Shown here in pieces: positions 39,401 through 41,028 of a DNA stretch of 41,028 nt. The translations under genes were made by a program, and so were the position numbers. The DNA is taken from positions 1 to 41,028 of the IMG/VR virus record IMGVR_UViG_3300046002_005060. One strand, 5' to 3'. This DNA is from a virus. The notes below the pieces were generated by a model that saw only the letters and a list, made by a program, of their open reading frames with translations, had not been told where the DNA came from and did no database searches. The first letter of the stretch is position 1; the number at the start of each line of letters is the position of its first letter.

Positions 39401-41028
39401 CTGGGCCTGCCGCATGGCCTGCTCCTTGTCGAGGCTCTTCTTGGTCCGCGGCTCATCGATGGCTTGAATCTTGCCATTCCACGTCAGGCGCTCGGTCGTC
39501 CAGTCGGTCTCCAGCTTACGCAGCCGGCGGGCCGCCTCCGCCGAGATCTTCCGGCGGGCCTCGGGGTCTTTCTCCAGCCGGGCATCCAGCCGGGCCTGCA
39601 CCGCGTCCAGCTTGGCCCGGGGGCCGATAGACATGGACACCGCGGAGGTCTCGGCATTGGTGCCATTGATCCGGTTCTCCTCCGTATCGCGCCAACTCTT
39701 GGAGGCCGGCTTGGTCGAGTCTTCAAATTCAAGGGTGGCGATGAACGGGGCCAGCGCTTGGTTGACCGCCGCTTTCTCCTCGTCCGTCCAGTCGGCCGCG
39801 GTGCGCGTGTATTCCGGCCGGAAGACCTGCTTGAACAGCTGCCGGGTGATGGTGCCGCCGCGGATCTTGTCCTCCAGCTCGCGCATGCGGTCGGTCATGA
39901 TCGCCTGCTTCAGGTTGGTGTTCCCCAGCGCGATGATGCTGGGAGCCAGTTCCGCGAAGTTATCCCCGGCGGTCTGCCGGTTCCGCTGCGTCTGCTCGAG
40001 TCGGGCGCGGCCCTTCTCTTGAAGCTCCACGTCGGCGTCCATCCGCCGCGGCCCCACAGACATGGAGGAGCTCCCTTGGTCTGCGTTGCGCATGGCGGTC
40101 CGCCGGCGCTCATACTCGGCCGTCGCGTCCCGTGCCGCCGCCTCGATCTCGGCGTCGGTCGCCCCCGGGTCGATCACGTATTCGTTGTCTCCTGTCAGGC
40201 GTCTGGCAAATGCGCCGAAGGTCGAGTAGGCTCCGGCGTCCTCTCTGTTCCACCGGGCCAAGGCATCGATCAAGAACGAGGCCGCATCAGGACTACCGCG
40301 GTCGACGTCATCCTCCGCGTCGGCCTCCATGCCCTGCTGGTTGCTGCTGGCCTGCTCCAGCAGGGTCTCCAGTTCGTCTTCCATGTCCAGCACCCCACGC
40401 AGTTTGCCGGACTCGTATTTGGCGTCGATGGCCTGCTGCAACTCGGCAATTCTGGCCTCGGTCGCTGAGACCGCTGGGGCACCCCTCCGCGGGCCCACGG
40501 ACATGGAGGAGGCAGAGCTATCCTCTGGTGTGGCTTGCGCGTCCGGCGCAGCACCCAGATCGAGCCCGGCAAACAATTCCTGCTCCCACTCCTTGGGTTG
40601 GATGCGGTCCACGGTGGCAGGCTTTGCTGCGGCATCAACCATCACAAATTCCCCCTCGACCGCGGTCTTGTCCTTCTTGGATTTCTTTCCGGCTGGCTTA
40701 CTCTGCCGCTCAAAGAGGGTGCCACTACGGATCCGCTCCCGGGTCGTGCGTGCCGCGTCTTCGTAGTCGGCCGGAGCAGACAGCTTGGTGGTCGACCCCA
40801 GTGTGGCAAACAGGTCTTTTTCGTTGTACCACAGGGCCGCCTGCATGTCGGCGATGGAGATGCTGATGCCCATCCTCTTCAGCATCTTCTGGGCTTGGTC
40901 CATCACGTCCTGCTGGAACATCCGCTCCTTGTCGCCCCGCGGGGCCTCCATGATGTTCTCCCGGTTCTCGATCCACGTCTTGGCGGCTCGTCTGACCGCA
41001 GACTTGTCCTTGTAGCTGGTCGTTTTTT
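36470..41028 (-). CDS. Giant polyvalent-type phage protein, C-terminal part (to residue 3,521)
   Basis: Continuation across the circle junction of the gene starting at 6134. The apparent Met at 40951 is an internal residue (2029): the codons upstream of it stay open through the end of the window and into the start. This part has three spaced copies of SMS[VI]GPR at about residues 2178, 2325 and 2468, so two roughly 145-residue modules lie between them. Long helical, charged stretches follow. A more hydrophobic section (about 3060-3400) is rich in Gly/Ala and includes a DDDDDE run. The end is a Lys/Glu/Ala-rich coiled-coil-like tail. No catalytic motif is obvious here. The C-terminus resembles the hydrophobic ends of other very large podoviral virion proteins, which suggests membrane contact during DNA ejection (inference). 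The gene ends 26 bp from the convergent plus-strand gene. Confidence 0.88.
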   Translation of the reverse strand, partial: KTTSYKDKSAVRRAAKTWIENRENIMEAPRGDKERMFQQDVMDQAQKMLKRMGISISIADMQAALWYNEKDLFATLGSTTKLSAPADYEDAARTTRERIRSGTLFERQSKPAGKKSKKDKTAVEGEFVMVDAAAKPATVDRIQPKEWEQELFAGLDLGAAPDAQATPEDSSASSMSVGPRRGAPAVSATEARIAELQQAIDAKYESGKLRGVLDMEDELETLLEQASSNQQGMEADAEDDVDRGSPDAASFLIDALARWNREDAGAYSTFGAFARRLTGDNEYVIDPGATDAEIEAAARDATAEYERRRTAMRNADQGSSSMSVGPRRMDADVELQEKGRARLEQTQRNRQTAGDNFAELAPSIIALGNTNLKQAIMTDRMRELEDKIRGGTITRQLFKQVFRPEYTRTAADWTDEEKAAVNQALAPFIATLEFEDSTKPASKSWRDTEENRINGTNAETSAVSMSIGPRAKLDAVQARLDARLEKDPEARRKISAEAARRLRKLETDWTTERLTWNGKIQAIDEPRTKKSLDKEQAMRQAQFGKDAADEWRTGIDAKQKKDYSPRASLLRDMRTLDAIVGALPPEIRYQVGGQIKLAGLATDEARADEIARRIDRIAPLLERHLQKEFTASLEKLLERAAAQNAKPGEKMTGKLGPEVQLLMDVVRVAYKWTAAQTEKALAGLDLQLASGDLTPEQEALAQRERELVNLVGGWLPEYADSGRLDKLGRPIYTRVSEGASAAQMEAAYAAVEETYETGYQAWQAKILAKRLARQAIRDSLMVDTGKTGEAPERDAKAIADLGWTAKLRNMFMSLSSFEEILRYTFGMDSAEAILLADQERAAAYTYEDAVQAMGELVHSHFTALGGDTLAGEKIRYALSQKDKTVGKRTLSEMEIMQSALMWQQADGKRHMLGKLDESNMPIGTWHYDQAWMDEAMAQLSPEGLSTLAFIRAIYAAEYGPLNAMYRARHGVDLPQNANYAPVTVAPAQAKAGEMIDPVGGGTTTGSILTPGSLRTRSRTAIAEPDFKDALQVMLAHTKQMEHWKAYYDFAVEAQAVLGNRELGNAVEARAGAQGKLVLRKWIDVFAQGGTRDAGAGLAMNVELGSATGRAARMALVGRVGTLMIQSTQLGAAIAEMPSGAYLLRLGKLTSGQLGWKAAMGSSYIQRRMLQAPPIVQQALAGLSSDNPSVVKHTVQRLGTLISGADALFTAGTYAMILDYQMGEAAKLGLTGPAAEAYAHKAAERSVERVAQPTRTGTRSLYENTATNPLAKLGWAFASEARQKVALAAWAAGNVKTDPARAARVAVVVWGVGGLMAAVLRNAWRDLRDDDDDEVLDDKHWKLSELVASTIAGPLTGIPAIGEALQSAIAVVTGGWDSSGNLFSGFGKGVGAAGDLLSGEFLEADEPVEDVMKDAEAVLMMMGLFNENLASASSLAHVVRDGAAVVDGLYDTDKERLMKDAANQRKLEAKQDKAAKAAETKALTEEQQEALEEEAKQQRKAKKQAAREEAAAKWRAANP
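40902..41028. repeat. Terminal overlap, right copy (identical to 1-127)
   Basis: Second copy of the 127-base overlap. Removing one copy gives a 40,901-bp circle and restores one uninterrupted 3,521-codon gene. Confidence 0.95.

Overview
The window is one complete tailed-phage genome from a circular assembly. Bases 1-127 are repeated exactly at 40902-41028, so the circle is 40,901 bp and the ends fall inside a gene. It looks like a temperate, T7-like short-tailed phage (podovirus architecture). It has a podovirus-type portal, tail tubular proteins A and B, internal virion proteins with a peptidoglycan hydrolase, and a T7-type tail-fibre anchor, plus a tyrosine integrase and a recombination-dependent replication module. 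The DNA is GC-rich. Most genes lack a Shine-Dalgarno sequence and instead have G-poor, A/C-rich leaders. That, together with the style of the integrase, makes a Verrucomicrobiota-like or other host with weak Shine-Dalgarno use my best guess, but this is inference. I saw no tRNA, rRNA, CRISPR array or insertion sequence.

Layout: nearly everything is on the minus strand and is read from high to low coordinates. From 29019 down to 19780 lies the early module: small ribbon-helix-helix (RHH) or HTH proteins, small membrane proteins, Bet/RecT annealase, YqaJ exonuclease, RusA resolvase, cytosine-C5 methyltransferase, an O-like replication initiator carrying an iteron array, a DnaC-like helicase loader, and small zinc-binding and AP2-like proteins. 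From 19762 to 8132 come terminase small and large subunits, portal, scaffold, major capsid, tail tubular A and B, an acetyltransferase-like protein and an internal virion protein. A 663-aa internal virion hydrolase (8128-6137) follows. Then comes one giant gene that starts at 6134, runs off base 1, re-enters at the right end and stops at 36470. It encodes about 3,521 aa, roughly a quarter of the genome. After it come the tail fibre, a glycosyltransferase-like protein, the lysis cassette, further small or tail genes (to 30893), an attP-like repeat region and the integrase (30611-29520).

Only two genes are on the plus strand: a 61-aa RHH protein (29179-29364) divergent from the early operon, and a 144-aa protein (36010-36444) sitting like a moron between the giant gene and the tail fibre. 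Both have sigma70-like promoters whose -10 box is so close to the ATG that the mRNAs should be leaderless.

The most interesting items are: (1) the giant polyvalent-type protein with an ADP-ribosyltransferase-like domain and six copies of a short S-[MF]-S-[VI] linker motif; (2) a helically phased CGACATG iteron array inside the initiator gene, a strong origin candidate; (3) a second array, five TTGAC units at exactly 10-bp spacing, ahead of the terminase block; and (4) two out-of-frame gene overlaps of about 180 bp.
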